A stretch of 64,000 nucleotides of DNA from Aphidius gifuensis (lineage: Eukaryota; Arthropoda; Insecta; Hymenoptera; Braconidae), in NCBI RefSeq assembly GCF_014905175.1, contig NC_057789.1, forward strand, positions 23,742,555 through 23,806,554, read 5' to 3'. This document shows, one piece after another, positions 48,409 through 59,665 of this stretch (the first letter of the stretch is position 1; every line of letters begins with the position of its first letter). The notes below the pieces were generated by a model. That model made no database searches. It saw only the letters and a program-made list of their open reading frames with translations, and had not been told where the DNA came from. The position numbers were made by a program, and so were the translations under genes.

Positions 48409-50482
48409 TTAGTCGTAAATGTCATGAACACAATGCAGTTGACGGTACAAGGATTTGAGTAATGAATGCAATATTGATATTTCTCGACAAGGAACAGTGA
48501 TGTATTGATGAATCATGTCATTCATGCTATTCAACTCATCCTTAATTGTTGATAACTTTTTAGTATCTCCCTGCTGGATAAGCTTCTGCCATTCTTTGAA
48601 TTTTACGTTCAAGCAATTCAATTCTCTATTGATTGTTGTCGGTAATATAATTGCAAGACTCTTAAAAAAGAAAAAAAAAGAATAAAAATAGTTTTAAATT
48701 TCAATAGCTTCAAGAATTCAAAGATTTAAACAAGCAATAAAACAAATACCTGGTAGGACGGAAGATGTTCCACAGTTGGCCAATTTTCAACGCATGCTTT
48801 ACATTTACATGGTCCCAATCGTGCACACCGTTCAATTTTTGGGGACTTATGATATGAATCAGTAGTACTCAAAAGTAGCTGAAATGAATGAATAACTATC
48901 AAAATCTAAAAAAAAGATACAAGTACAATTATGTAAAGACATCAATGAGTACCGGTTCTCCTTGCTTGATTGGTTTGCAAGCATAATATCCAACGTTTGA
49001 ACCAACATGAGTCCAGTTGACATTGGGATCACAGCTTGGTTTTATTATCGTCGAAAATGATAGCATGGTATTTGATAACACAACATTACTACCAGATTTT
49101 TTTTTCGACATCTAATAAATTTCGTTTAAAAATATAATTATTATTATGAATACAAATATAATCAACAATTATTAATGAATTCTTTGTATACGTACCACTT
49201 CACCGCTGCGATACACAATCATCATATAACGCAATATTAATTCTCCTAAAATTAATATTTTTTCATTTTTATTTTCAACCAAATATTTAGCTGTCATTTT
49301 TTTACCTAATATATCTGTTTTTTGACAAAGGGTTGAAACAATCGTTACCACAAGTAATGCTATTTCAAAACTACAAATATTTGATGTTGGTTTAAAATAT
49401 TCTAAAAGATGAACATTAGAAACCGTGTTAACATCAAGAATACCATTGGTCAATATCGATCCTTGATTTTTCATCGAGTCAATATCGTCAACTTTTTTTT
49501 TTAATTCAAGCAAACCACCAGCTAAGTTTAATGTTTTCAAAAAGAGTTTTACTGGTAGAATAAACCCTGTAGGTATATTGGCATGTTGGAAAAGTTCTCC
49601 CAATACTAAACATTCAATATTATGATAACTGTCCCATGCTTTTTTTTTACATATGACGGAACAATAAATGACGTTTGGACAATTATCACATGGTACACCA
49701 GCCCAAGTTGAACGACAACAATGCCAACAATTTGTAAAACGTAATTCTCTACCAGGAGTTGCTGCAAGTGGCTCAGAAATGTAAATAAATTCACCAGATT
49801 TAATGTCTCTTGTTGCAACAACATGTTGATTATTTTTCTTTGTTTTTTTCAACTCAATTGCATCAGATGCATCAATTATTATTGCATTATCATTTTTTAT
49901 TTCTGGTATTAATTTAATAATTTCACGTGGTTCTTTAAGATCATTGATCATCTTCTGATACTCTCTGATGATGTCGTATTTTGGATTGTTCATTTTTAAA
50001 TCAGGAAGCCATTGCATTGCACTGGCCATTGAAATACCTGATTCAATATGTGAGCTTGGTTTCAATGCTTTGAAACACAATGATTGACGTAAAAATAATT
50101 TTGTTTTTAATTTATCTGGATAGCCTGCCTTCAACGAACGTTCAATGTCAAGAAGACAATCTTCATAGAGTCTTGCCTTGGACAATACAGCTGAACGATT
50201 TGCATAAGCCAATGACAATTCTTTGGATCCAACTGGTGCAAAAGCAATACTCTTGGTGTATGCTTCAATTGACTTGCGCAAATAATGTTCATTTTTTGCA
50301 GCAGTAAATTCTTTATTCCCAACTTTTTTCCAGAGTATTGAGTGACCAACTGTTTTTTTAGTATTACCAGTATTCATGTCATTATATTGAGCTAAATTAT
50401 CCCATACCACTTTAAATTTATCTCTAAATGTTGTCTTTTGTTCATATTGACATTGAGCATTTTTCATAGCATCAGAATCCAT
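48409..50482 (-). CDS. SMYD4-like TPR-SET-MYND protein, copy R (intact)
   Basis: Exons: 50482..49196, 49111..48953, 48878..48750 and 48660..48409, phase 0, 608 residues. Class two: exon 3 starts MSKKKSGSNVVLSNTMLSF and exon 4 is 129 nt with CKCKACVENWP. The MYND finger is complete (CWHC, CDNC, YCSVIC, HNIEC). The SET core is IIKPSCDPN. It is closest to copies H and P. It is the last copy of the array on the right and the first transcribed from that side. Confidence 0.88.
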
Positions 50483-50652
50483 ACTTGCAACAGAAAGTTT
50501 ATACAATTATTATTTTTATTTAGGTGTAAATAAATAATGATAATAATGAATCAAAATTAAATTTTCATTATTATCTAATTGTACAAAATGAGGTTATTTT
50601 TGATTGTTAAACATAATTGTTAAAAAAACCAACAACATGGATAAAAAACTTA

Positions 50653-50866
50653 CTTGGTTTTTGATGGTTTTTCTTCGAAAAATTATAAAAGTTTTATTTG
50701 TTGATTTTTAAACTATGTCACTGAAATCACATGTTAATTTTTCAATTGTCGGTCAACTTAATAAATAAATAGACGATAAAAATAAAATGACAATCAATGG
50801 CAATCACCATTTTTTTATGCTCTATATACATGAAATACATCACAGTTCTCAAGCGATGCTGGCGCC
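50653..50866 (-). promoter_or_regulatory. 5' noncoding exon and promoter region of copy R
   Basis: The noncoding exon ends at 50654 before GTAAGT. TTTCAGTGACATAG lies near 50725..50711. The 19-bp motif variant ctcaagcgatgctggcgcc is at 50848..50866. Confidence 0.45.
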
Positions 50867-51245
50867 AATCTGTCTCTTTCTTTTTCTCTCTCTTTTTATA
50901 GTAAATGGTTTGAAATTTTGAAATTTACAAATTTAAGAGAGAAAGAAACAAAAAACAAAAAAAACGACTTTTAATTATTTATTTTTTATGAATACCAATT
51001 GAAAAATTATGATGAATTATAAAGTAAACAAAAACACAATAATCTCTTAAATTTGCAAAGAAAAATTTTAGAATCAAGAAGACTAGAAATACTAAAAATA
51101 GAATTTCTTTTTGTTTAGAATATTCCAAGAACCTCATAAATTAATTGAAATCATAAAAATTTAAAAATCATAAAAGTTTTTTTTTTTACCTAAATGCTTG
51201 ACTAATAATATTTTTAATAAGAAAATTGAAAAAGGTATGCGTATA
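50867..51245. other. AT-rich end of the SMYD4 array
   Basis: Array-type intergenic sequence that ends near 51245, where the duplicated LRR-locus segment begins. No gene is seen. Confidence 0.6.
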
Positions 51246-51247
51246 GA

Positions 51248-53047
51248 GCAGATGCCCTTCCAGGATGTTTCAGGGCTTCCATAGAACTGGGAGTCGTCAT
51301 ATTGATTGATGCTGATATTAAACAGCCCAGATAACCAAAGACTGATATGTTTCAGTAAGTTACTAGCACACAGTACGCACTACGGTATATGTGGTACTGT
51401 ATTAGCAAATACTAATGTGTTATCTAGGGGTACACCACCTGTAGCATTAAAGTTTGATAAAAATAAAAGTTACATTTTGAATCATACAAGTGGAATAAAA
51501 AAAAAACAACTTTTAATTATTTATTTTTTATGAATACCAATTGAAAAATCATAAATTATATAAAGTAAATTAAAAACACAAAAAATCCATTAAATTTAAA
51601 CAAAAAAAATCTTTGAATATTCCAAAAAAACCTCATGAATTAATTGAATTTAAAAATCGTTAAAATTAAAAGTTAATAAGAAAAAATAATTTTACTTTCA
51701 CTTAATTTTCAATAGAATAACGGAAACAATAATTTTTATATATCATACGTGATTGAATAGTTTTTTTTTTTAATTAAACATGAAGGGTATTTTTTTTATT
51801 TCACATCATTAAAAATTAATACAATATTACAAATAAAATTTACCAGAAGAAAAAAAAAGATAAAGCATAAATGTAATAACAATTTTATGAGTGTTTTTTT
51901 TTTTTTATGTTGATAGAATATACTTGGATTATGATTTAACTAAAAATAAATATGTATCATGTTTTTATTATTTTTTTTATCCTAATCCTGATGGGCTGGA
52001 ATTGAAATCAATGCATCTGGACTCACACAATCCTGAATGATCACACACTCTTGTTCGTTTTCCTGAACAAAATGATATGAAATAAGATGGTATTTTAGTA
52101 TGAACAAAAGTAAATGGCGGAATCTTCCAAGCTTTAATTTTCACATCGATGATAGCATTGTTAAATAAAAAAATATCATGAATATTGGAATCTTCAAATG
52201 CATTATCTTCAATGTGGCTAATTTTGTTGTGTGATAGATCCAACTGACTGCATTTAAAACCTTCAATGTCCAAATACCTGACTCACAACTTTTGTAGATT
52301 CCCGTGATAGTTGTATAACAATAAGTTGTTTTAGAAAAAACAAACGATGGTGAATATATTAGTAATAATTTAATTATTACCCCCAAAATTTTAATGTTAT
52401 TCATTGTAGGTGTATTTTTTTATAAAGCACTAATTTTGAAGGAGATATACTGTCCTCGAGGTTACTTAGCACATCTCAATTATTTTGACCTTATTTACTT
52501 CTTTTTATATCTTCAGTCACTATCTAAATGTAATTCGTTTAATCATTATAATTTTTTATCATAAATTATGGCCAGGATGTTTGCCGGAGTTTCTGGATAT
52601 TTTTAATTGCTATAGCAACCTAGTAATTTATTTAAATAAATAGAATAAACATTTGCCGGGTAATTTTTGTTAAAGTAAACTTAAATAAAATAAAAGAATA
52701 AATCAGCCAAATCAATTGTTTAAAATGTGGTAGATGGAGTAACAGTTCGGTAAAATATAAAAGATTTAAGGGAGTTCGAACAACACTTGATTTTATTTAA
52801 CTTTTTATTAAATTTTTAGAGTAGGTTTATGAAATAGTTATCCATCTTATGCCAAAATTTCAGAAGTCTATACCTGCTAGTAAAATAGTTATTAATGTTT
52901 AAAGTCAACAACTTTTAACGTGTACGTTTATAATATAAATATTCACGTGTAAAGAGTTACGAAATTTTTTTATATTTGATTTACTTATTTAATACTTGTT
53001 TATCATTTTTTTTTTTTTTTTCATAAAAAAGTCGTATTTGCAGATTC
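51248..53047. repeat. Segmental duplicate of the LRR locus
   Basis: Collinear with 59468 to 63653 on the same strand, at high identity, but with most of the LRR coding sequence missing and with a segment of about 370 bp (about 52565..52930) that the other copy lacks. The left end carries a block of about 190 bp, richer in G and C, that is also at 59464..59665. Confidence 0.85.
51977..52404 (-). pseudogene. LRR protein pseudogene (large internal deletion)
   Basis: The first 46 or so codons (signal peptide MNNIKILGVIIK, then TTYCYTTITGIYKSC) are fused near 52262 to the last 95 or so codons (FKCSQLDLSHNKISH to FNSSPSGLG). About 2.75 kb of the coding sequence is absent, and the junction shifts the frame so that the two halves are out of register. 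It is a degenerate duplicate of the gene at 60193..63375. Confidence 0.92.
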
Positions 53048-53213
53048 CTGGTTTGAAAGTTTAAAATTTACAAGTTCAATGGTAAAAGAAACAAAAAAAC
53101 GACTTTGAATTATTCATTTTTTATGAATACCAATTGAAAAATTTTCATAAATTATAAACTAAACGAAAACACAATAATCCCTTAAATTTGCAAAGAAAAA
53201 TTTTAGAATATTC
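53048..53213. repeat. Copied SMYD4 array intergenic sequence
   Basis: Matches the stretch at about 40.1 to 40.26 kb. It joins the LRR duplicate to SMYD4 fragment S. Confidence 0.6.
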
Positions 53214-53395
53214 CATTGTTTAAAATACAATAATTATTATAAACACAAAAATAATTAACAATTATTATTAAATTAATTATATATACATACCAATTGACCA
53301 TGGCGAAATTCGATTAGTAAATAACGCAATAATAATTCTCCCAAAATTATTATTTTTTCATTTTTATTTTCAATCAATTCTTTCATCGTCATTTT
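53214..53395 (-). pseudogene. SMYD4-like fragment S (end of exon 2 and intron 2)
   Basis: The minus strand encodes KMTMKELIENKNEKIIILGE and runs to RHGQL and the donor GTATGT (exon end 53291), closest to copy O. Similarity stops near 53395, where sequence from the promoter block (ttttgacatacaatata) is attached. It is an isolated fragment. Confidence 0.85.
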
Positions 53396-54028
53396 TGACA
53401 TACAATATAAAAAAATAAACAAAATAATAAATTTTTATATTTCAATGAACACACCCAAATTTAAATTATTTTCTTTAAAATTTACAATCCAACTTACATT
53501 TTTTAAATTAAATTAGAAAATAATAGTCTGCTCAAAATCTTTTCAACTTGGGAAATTTTTAAGTTTTTTAAAACAAAAAATATAGGGGTATGTAATCGGA
53601 ACTCACAAATCGAATGGTTGGGTTTAAAATTTGATAGGGACAAGGGAAAGGGTTGAAAAAAAATAAAAAGGGTTTATTTTGTAGATATCAAAGGAACGGA
53701 GGGAGATAGAAAAAAATAGTTGAAGTAAAATTGGTAGAGAAAAAAATATGGAATAATTTAGGTAGAATAGGTCTTATTTTTAAATTGAGTATTTTCCGAG
53801 ATATTTGCGATAATATCATAAATGTTTTTTTAAACAATCATCTCACAAGTTATTAATTTTTGAAATTTTCAAATAATCATTTTTTTTTATTTTTTCCGAG
53901 TTTGAGTGATTGGGCAATATGCAATTAATATTGTATACATTTTTTTTAAACCTAAATTTTATATTCAAAAAAATAGCAATACAAATAAAATAAGTTTTCT
54001 TATAAATACAAAAATTGTGAGGGTTTAA
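53396..54028. other. Intergenic stretch, no gene seen
   Basis: The first 110 bp is copied promoter-block sequence. The rest (from about 53510) is not seen elsewhere in the window and is AT-rich without a supported gene. Confidence 0.6.
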
Positions 54029-54030
54029 AA

Positions 54031-57000
54031 TTAAAATCGATCAAAATCTAAATCATTGTTGTCATCTGATATATCATCTTCTAATGTGCTGGCATATCGC
54101 ATATGAGTTTCATCAGTATATTTTGGTCTGTTGAGTAGTCTATTATTGTTTTCTTCCTCAAGTTCAGATTCGTGTTCAAGTTCAGCTTGTTCAAGTACTG
54201 TTGAATAATTGCTTGCTTCAGTTAATGATATATTAGTAATTTTTCCATCATTTCCACATTCTTCGCCTTTGCATTTTTTACAATATTGTGAACAGCGCAA
54301 ACCAGCTTTTCTACAACCACAGCTGTTCTTACATCTGTACATCATTCTTTGTGCTATTTGGATTATTAAAAACTTGTGCAATATCATGTGTCTCTGGGTA
54401 CTGTTGCATGTATTTTACAATTGAATTTTTAGTAATACCGAATGGTGCAGACGTTGTATCACAGCCACTAAAAGCATGCATAAATAATATAATTGGCTTA
54501 AATTCGTTGTACAATGAAATTTCGAAAAGTTGATTATCTTTTTTTGAAGAAGATACTTTATGAAAATAAACATTTTCATAGTTTTCAGGTGTATTTGAAA
54601 TGAGTAACACAAATAAATCTGTGTCATTACCAATAACAGTCAAAGACTTTGCATTATTATTTTTTTTAACATTTAAAGCAGTTTCAATTATCAGTGTATC
54701 TGCATCTTCTGTGGCAGTGATTACATGACTTTGTAATTGATTGTCAAGCATATCAACAAATTTTTTTTTGTTACAAATGTTTGATAAAAAACATTTTTGA
54801 CTAAATGTTGCCAACGTATTTAAATTAAAATCTATATCAACTGCTATATTTTTTTCGTGCCATGTGATCAGTTGCACTTGTGTCTTCTGCATGATGTAAA
54901 ATTGATACAGCATGACTCAAATTTTTAACGCCATCTTGTTTACTTAATTTGACTTGCTCAGCATTTTTGCCAATCATTTTTTTCATGGCTTTTTTACCCA
55001 TAATAACTGCTAAGTGGCAATTGATGTTTGGAGTACCAATTGCTCCAGTTGATAAAGACATCAAAGTTTGCCTTGGAGTAAATGGCTGATGTGTGTTTAG
55101 CCAAAACACAAATTTTTCAACATCTTTTTGATCAATATTAATTCTTGATCTGGTTGAATCCTTGTGTTGTTCACTTCTTCGAGTATTGACACCAGTGTAT
55201 TCCTCCAAAACATTCATCACTTCATAGCTTGAAGGCATGCTATTTAAATATCTTGCAACCACACCATCAGTGACGCCACGACCATGCACAAGGTCAGTGC
55301 CAAAAAATCGGTTTAATGTCTGCTCAATCGTCATGTCTGCCCAAATTCCTGCAAATGCTTTATCAGATCTGCGGATGGTGAACATAGATTCATTTGTAAA
55401 TTGATGGTATTCTACGGGGTCCATTGAATTTTTTAAATTTTCCATATCCTGTGAAAATTTAACAATAACGTGTTTTTATTTTATATTTATATTTAAATTT
55501 TATCTTTAAATATTTGTATATTTTCTAAATAAATTTTATTTATATTTTATTTTTTATTTAATATTTTTAGACCCACTATTAAATTGATTGGTTTATTAAT
55601 AGAATTATAAATAATTTAAATAGTAGCTAATCCTTTTTTTAACCTTTTTTATACGAATGAAATTAAATGCTGTTTTTATTTTTTTAATTTTTGTTTTTGT
55701 TGCTAATAATTAAATTTTTTATTGATGCTTATTTGTAGTTTTTTTTTTAATTTTGTTCATGATGATTTTACGAGTAATAAAATTAAAAAAAAAATTGATT
55801 AACAAAAAACTTGCAGGAAGTTTAAAAAACAAATAAACGGAATTTAAAAGAAAAAAAAAAAAAAACTTAATATCACATTTTGATGTATTTACTTAAATAC
55901 ATCTATTAATTATAGTAATTACCTAATTTAATTTGTTTATTTAATTATAATTTTAATAAGATAAAAAAGAAAAAAAAAAAGATATTATAATTTGAAAATT
56001 AAATTTTAATTATTAATAAATTATTTTATCATAAATTGGTTTACTCTGCCCTTAAGAATTTTCTTTAAATTATAAAAAAGTAAAATATTCTGTAATAATT
56101 TACCTGTAAAAATATTTGAGCACATTTGGCATAATGAAAATGATTTGCCGCATGAAAAAATGGCAACATTTGCTGGATACTCTGCAGAAATAAATCCCAA
56201 TTTCCTAGACGTGAGGACTCATAGAATTGAAATAGAATGACCAGAGACTCAAAGTATTGAGCCCATAATTGAGCCGTTGGTCCATTTGTTTTAAAAATTT
56301 CTAATTGGTCAAGAAACATTTTTCTTGAGCGTTGGATATTCATGTCTACTTTGCAATCTCCTAAAAGAGGAGGGTCAGTTTCCCAGTCTTTAAAAAAATT
56401 GATAATTGGATCCCTGATGTCACCATTATTTTCAACTGCAGTGGCACATATAATTTTTCCTAATGCAATAAAGGCAAGTGTATGTGCACGCATTGCACGG
56501 TCAAAAATATGACCAGTCAGTAACTTTTCAACAGCCTTTTCACCATAAACTACACCAAACATATCAGCCAGACCACTACCTTCCATCAGGTAACCAATTG
56601 TTCCCATGTATGACATTATCAAATGGAACATACCCAGCAAGACAACAACATTGTCCATACCATGATCTCTCATGCCTTCTTTGATATTTCGTGCCTTGAT
56701 ATATAATGGTTGGTCAAATGTAACAAAGCATGTTTTTTGTTTTTTTTTTTTTGTTTCTTCAAGTGCATGAACTAGTGCTGTGAAAATTGTTGTTGGCTCT
56801 GTTGGTTTGAGCTTGATAAATGGCATGCAGATAATGCGTGAAACATAATATGAATGTTCTCTTGATAATATTTCCATATACCCTTTCCATGATGGCATAT
56901 TTTTTACACCATAATAATGTCCCCATAAAAAAGCGCAATATGATGGTGGTAATGGATCTGGTGTTTCATATTTAAAAATATCAGTATCAACATACTCTAT

Positions 57001-58802
57001 CTTGGACAAACCATCACGGAATGATGCAGGTAAATATGAGGTGGTTATTGTGTTAACAGAAACAATTTCCTCTTCAGTTGGCATCGTTTTGCATTTTTTT
57101 ATTTTGCCTTCACATGTAACTTCTTGTTCTGGGGTATATATTGCTATTCCCCCCATGCAATGGTATGTATCTTTACCACTTAATGTCTGTGTATTATGAT
57201 CAGTGTTATCATAAACAAATTGAATCTGAGAATCACCAGTATTAAATTCTGGTGGATTCATCACACAAGATGCTTCAAACAATGTAGTATCATAATACGA
57301 TGAACATATTCCAAGATTGGCTAAAATATCAATAACCAATTTAGAACCTGTTTTCCTCAGTATATAGGTTGACAGAGCCAACTGAAGATGAGAAATAAAA
57401 GACTTGGGTTTTATTAATCGAATGATGGAATGAGCAATGTATGTGATTTTGTTTAGATAATAATTTTTTCGTTCATCTGGATATACTAGTGCTGTTAAAA
57501 AATGTGATAATTCTTTTGGAATTTCATCATCAACTGTTGAAAGAAATTTACCGGGTGCGTTATAGGAATCACATTCATACTTTTTATCCATGATTTTTTT
57601 TCTCAATATATTTGCTGCAGTCGACAAAATCAAACACTGTTGTTCTTGACCAAGGTTACTGTCATCAATCATCCAATCACTACATGAATCAATGAGATAA
57701 TTTCTCTTGTAAAAATACAAGGATTCTTTTCCACGTTCAGACCAAAAATGAAAATCGTCACCATACTTATCCTTGAGCTTACGTTGTAATAACCTTGACT
57801 CGGTGTACTGGTCTCCCATGATTTTTTTTAATGTAGATAATGTGACAGTTTCACCTTTATGATCCTCGAGATATTTACAAACACTATCAAATTTTTCTTG
57901 GAATTTTGCATTTTCATCAGGTACCAATACAAATATACTTTCATAACAATTCTGGTGATATCTTGCTTTATTATCGACCAGTGAGAGAACTTCACTTGTT
58001 CTTTTTTTTAAATCATCATGACCTTTTAAATTTTTAATCATATTTAACAATTTGTTACTCATATAGGTTCTATCAACTGTATGGCCTGTCTCTCGATCCC
58101 ACTCTGTTCCACATAGCACACAATTTTTTTCAAAATCAAAAACATCATCATCTTCATATGTGTAAGCATCATCATTAACAGACAGTCCTGGTAATGTAAC
58201 TGGTTGAAGAATACGAGAAGGCACAACAGTATTTAAATTTTTGTATTGTTGAAGACATCCTAAAAAAAAATTAATATTAAATATAGATTAATTTACTTTG
58301 ACACGTATTATTAGTTTATTTGAAATATTATTTAAATTGATATTAACAACATACATTTATATTTTTATTATGTTGAAAAATAAAAAATGACAAATATAAA
58401 ATATATAAATTTAAAAAAAATTTAACTTGTTCATGACAACAACTACATTAATTCTTTTTTAAACTACAGGAAATAATTTGTGTTACCTTATTTAAGAATA
58501 GGTAGATTCAATATATATGTGTATATAAAAAAACATAGCGTCTACCAATACATATATATATAAATATACCTATACATGTTTAGCTTGAAAAAAAAACATT
58601 TAATACGTAATGTAAATATAAACTTACCTTTGTGTACTTTAAGACCAGTTTTTTTAACCCATTTCCTCCATTTGTGATCTTTTAATTTTACACTTTTTTC
58701 AGTCAATGATGCTATTGCTTTTTGGCCTAAATTGATCACTAAATCTTCTTTACCATTTTTATTTATTCGTACATGTTCATCACAAATAACACACTTGTCC
58801 AT
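54031..58802 (-). pseudogene. Multicopy-family gene with zinc fingers, XPG/PIN-like and CXC domains, broken
   Basis: Exons: 58802..58628, 58259..56104 and 55448..54031. Exons 1 and 2 join in phase 1 to give a C2HC finger across the junction (CVIC, then HKGC). A second CVLC/HQNC pair follows in exon 2, which is otherwise open for over 700 residues. Exon 3 has SMFTIRRSDKAFAGIWADMT, then the acidic pattern EDADTLIIETAL and GNDTDLFVLL typical of XPG/PIN-like nucleases, HAFSGCDTTSA, and a CXC-like tail (CKNSCGCRKAGLRCSQYC). Lesions: an A-run frameshift at 54849..54855, and near 54350 a frame change where a long connecting region expected from relatives is missing. Families like this occur in many copies in insects and cnidarians and may be mobile, but I cannot prove that here. 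Confidence 0.7.
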
Positions 58803-59115
58803 TTTGTATAAGTCAAAATAATAACACTTATTATATTAAATACAAGAAATATATAAATAATATTGTTAATAAATATTTATTTACAACAAAATAAATATTT
58901 ATTTACAATTCAACGATAAAAAGTAACAAATCAGTAAAATCACACAGTCAACAAACAGCTGTTGGTTGCTATAGTGACATCTGCTCGCACACACACACAC
59001 ATGCACACAAACATCTTAAATATTACATTGTGTGTGTGCGAGCTGCCCAAAGTGAAAAAAAATATGACCGGTTTTTATTGTCTATCTTTTTTTTTATTAC
59101 GTTATCCTCTTTTAT
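58803..59115. other. Upstream region with a CA/TG inverted repeat
   Basis: No gene is seen. A 15-bp inverted repeat, gctcgcacacacaca at 58983..58997 and its complement at 59029..59043, can form a hairpin with a loop of about 31 nt. It lies just upstream of the broken family gene. Confidence 0.6.
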
Positions 59116-59455
59116 AATTATAACTTTCTTAAAAATTAATAAAAAAAAAAAATAAAAACACGTAAATTTTCTACGGACCCAGACCATTTTTTTTGACCGC
59201 TATCATTTTCGCGATTAGACCACCCCTTTTTCTCCCACAATACCCACGCGCCGCGAAATAGTCAAAAAATAATTTTTTTTCCCCCGATAAAAATTTATAA
59301 CTTTCTTAAAAATTAATTAAAAAAAAAAAATAAAAACCCGTAAATTTTCTACGGATTGTTAGCTTTTTTTTTTACCTCTATCATTTTCGCGATTAGATCA
59401 GCCCTTTTCCTCCTATGTCGACTAAACCCCGCGCGAAAAATAAAATAATACGACT
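59116..59455. repeat. Two imperfect tandem repeats of about 175 bp
   Basis: Both units start with aattataactttcttaaaaatt-like sequence (59116 and about 59291) and share cgtaaattttctacgga and tatcattttcgcgattaga. They differ mainly in their ends. Their GC content is higher than in the surroundings. Confidence 0.75.
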
Positions 59456-59463
59456 TACAATTA

Positions 59464-59665
59464 TAGGGCAGATGCCCTTCCGGGATGCTTCAGGGCTTCA
59501 ATAGAACTGAGAGTCGTCATGCTCATATTAAACAGCCCAGATAACCAAAGACTGATATGTTTCAGTAAGTTACTAGCACACAGTACGCACTACGATATAT
59601 GTGGTACTGTATATTAGCAAATACCAATGTGTTATCTAGGGGTACACCACCTGTAGCATTAAAGT
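59464..59665. repeat. GC-richer block of about 190 bp, also at 51248
   Basis: Starts gcagatgcccttccgggatg. It is the left end of the LRR-locus duplication. No frame is open across it in both copies. It could be a relic of an unrelated gene or element, and I do not recognise it. Confidence 0.6.

Noticed and set aside
51306..51533. Plus-strand frame MMLILNSPDNQRL in the GC-richer block
   Set aside because: The corresponding block at 59.5 kb has indels that break this frame, so there is no support for coding.
56478..57199. Plus-strand frames opposite the 719-residue region
   Set aside because: They are antisense shadows of the long minus-strand exon 2 of the family gene.
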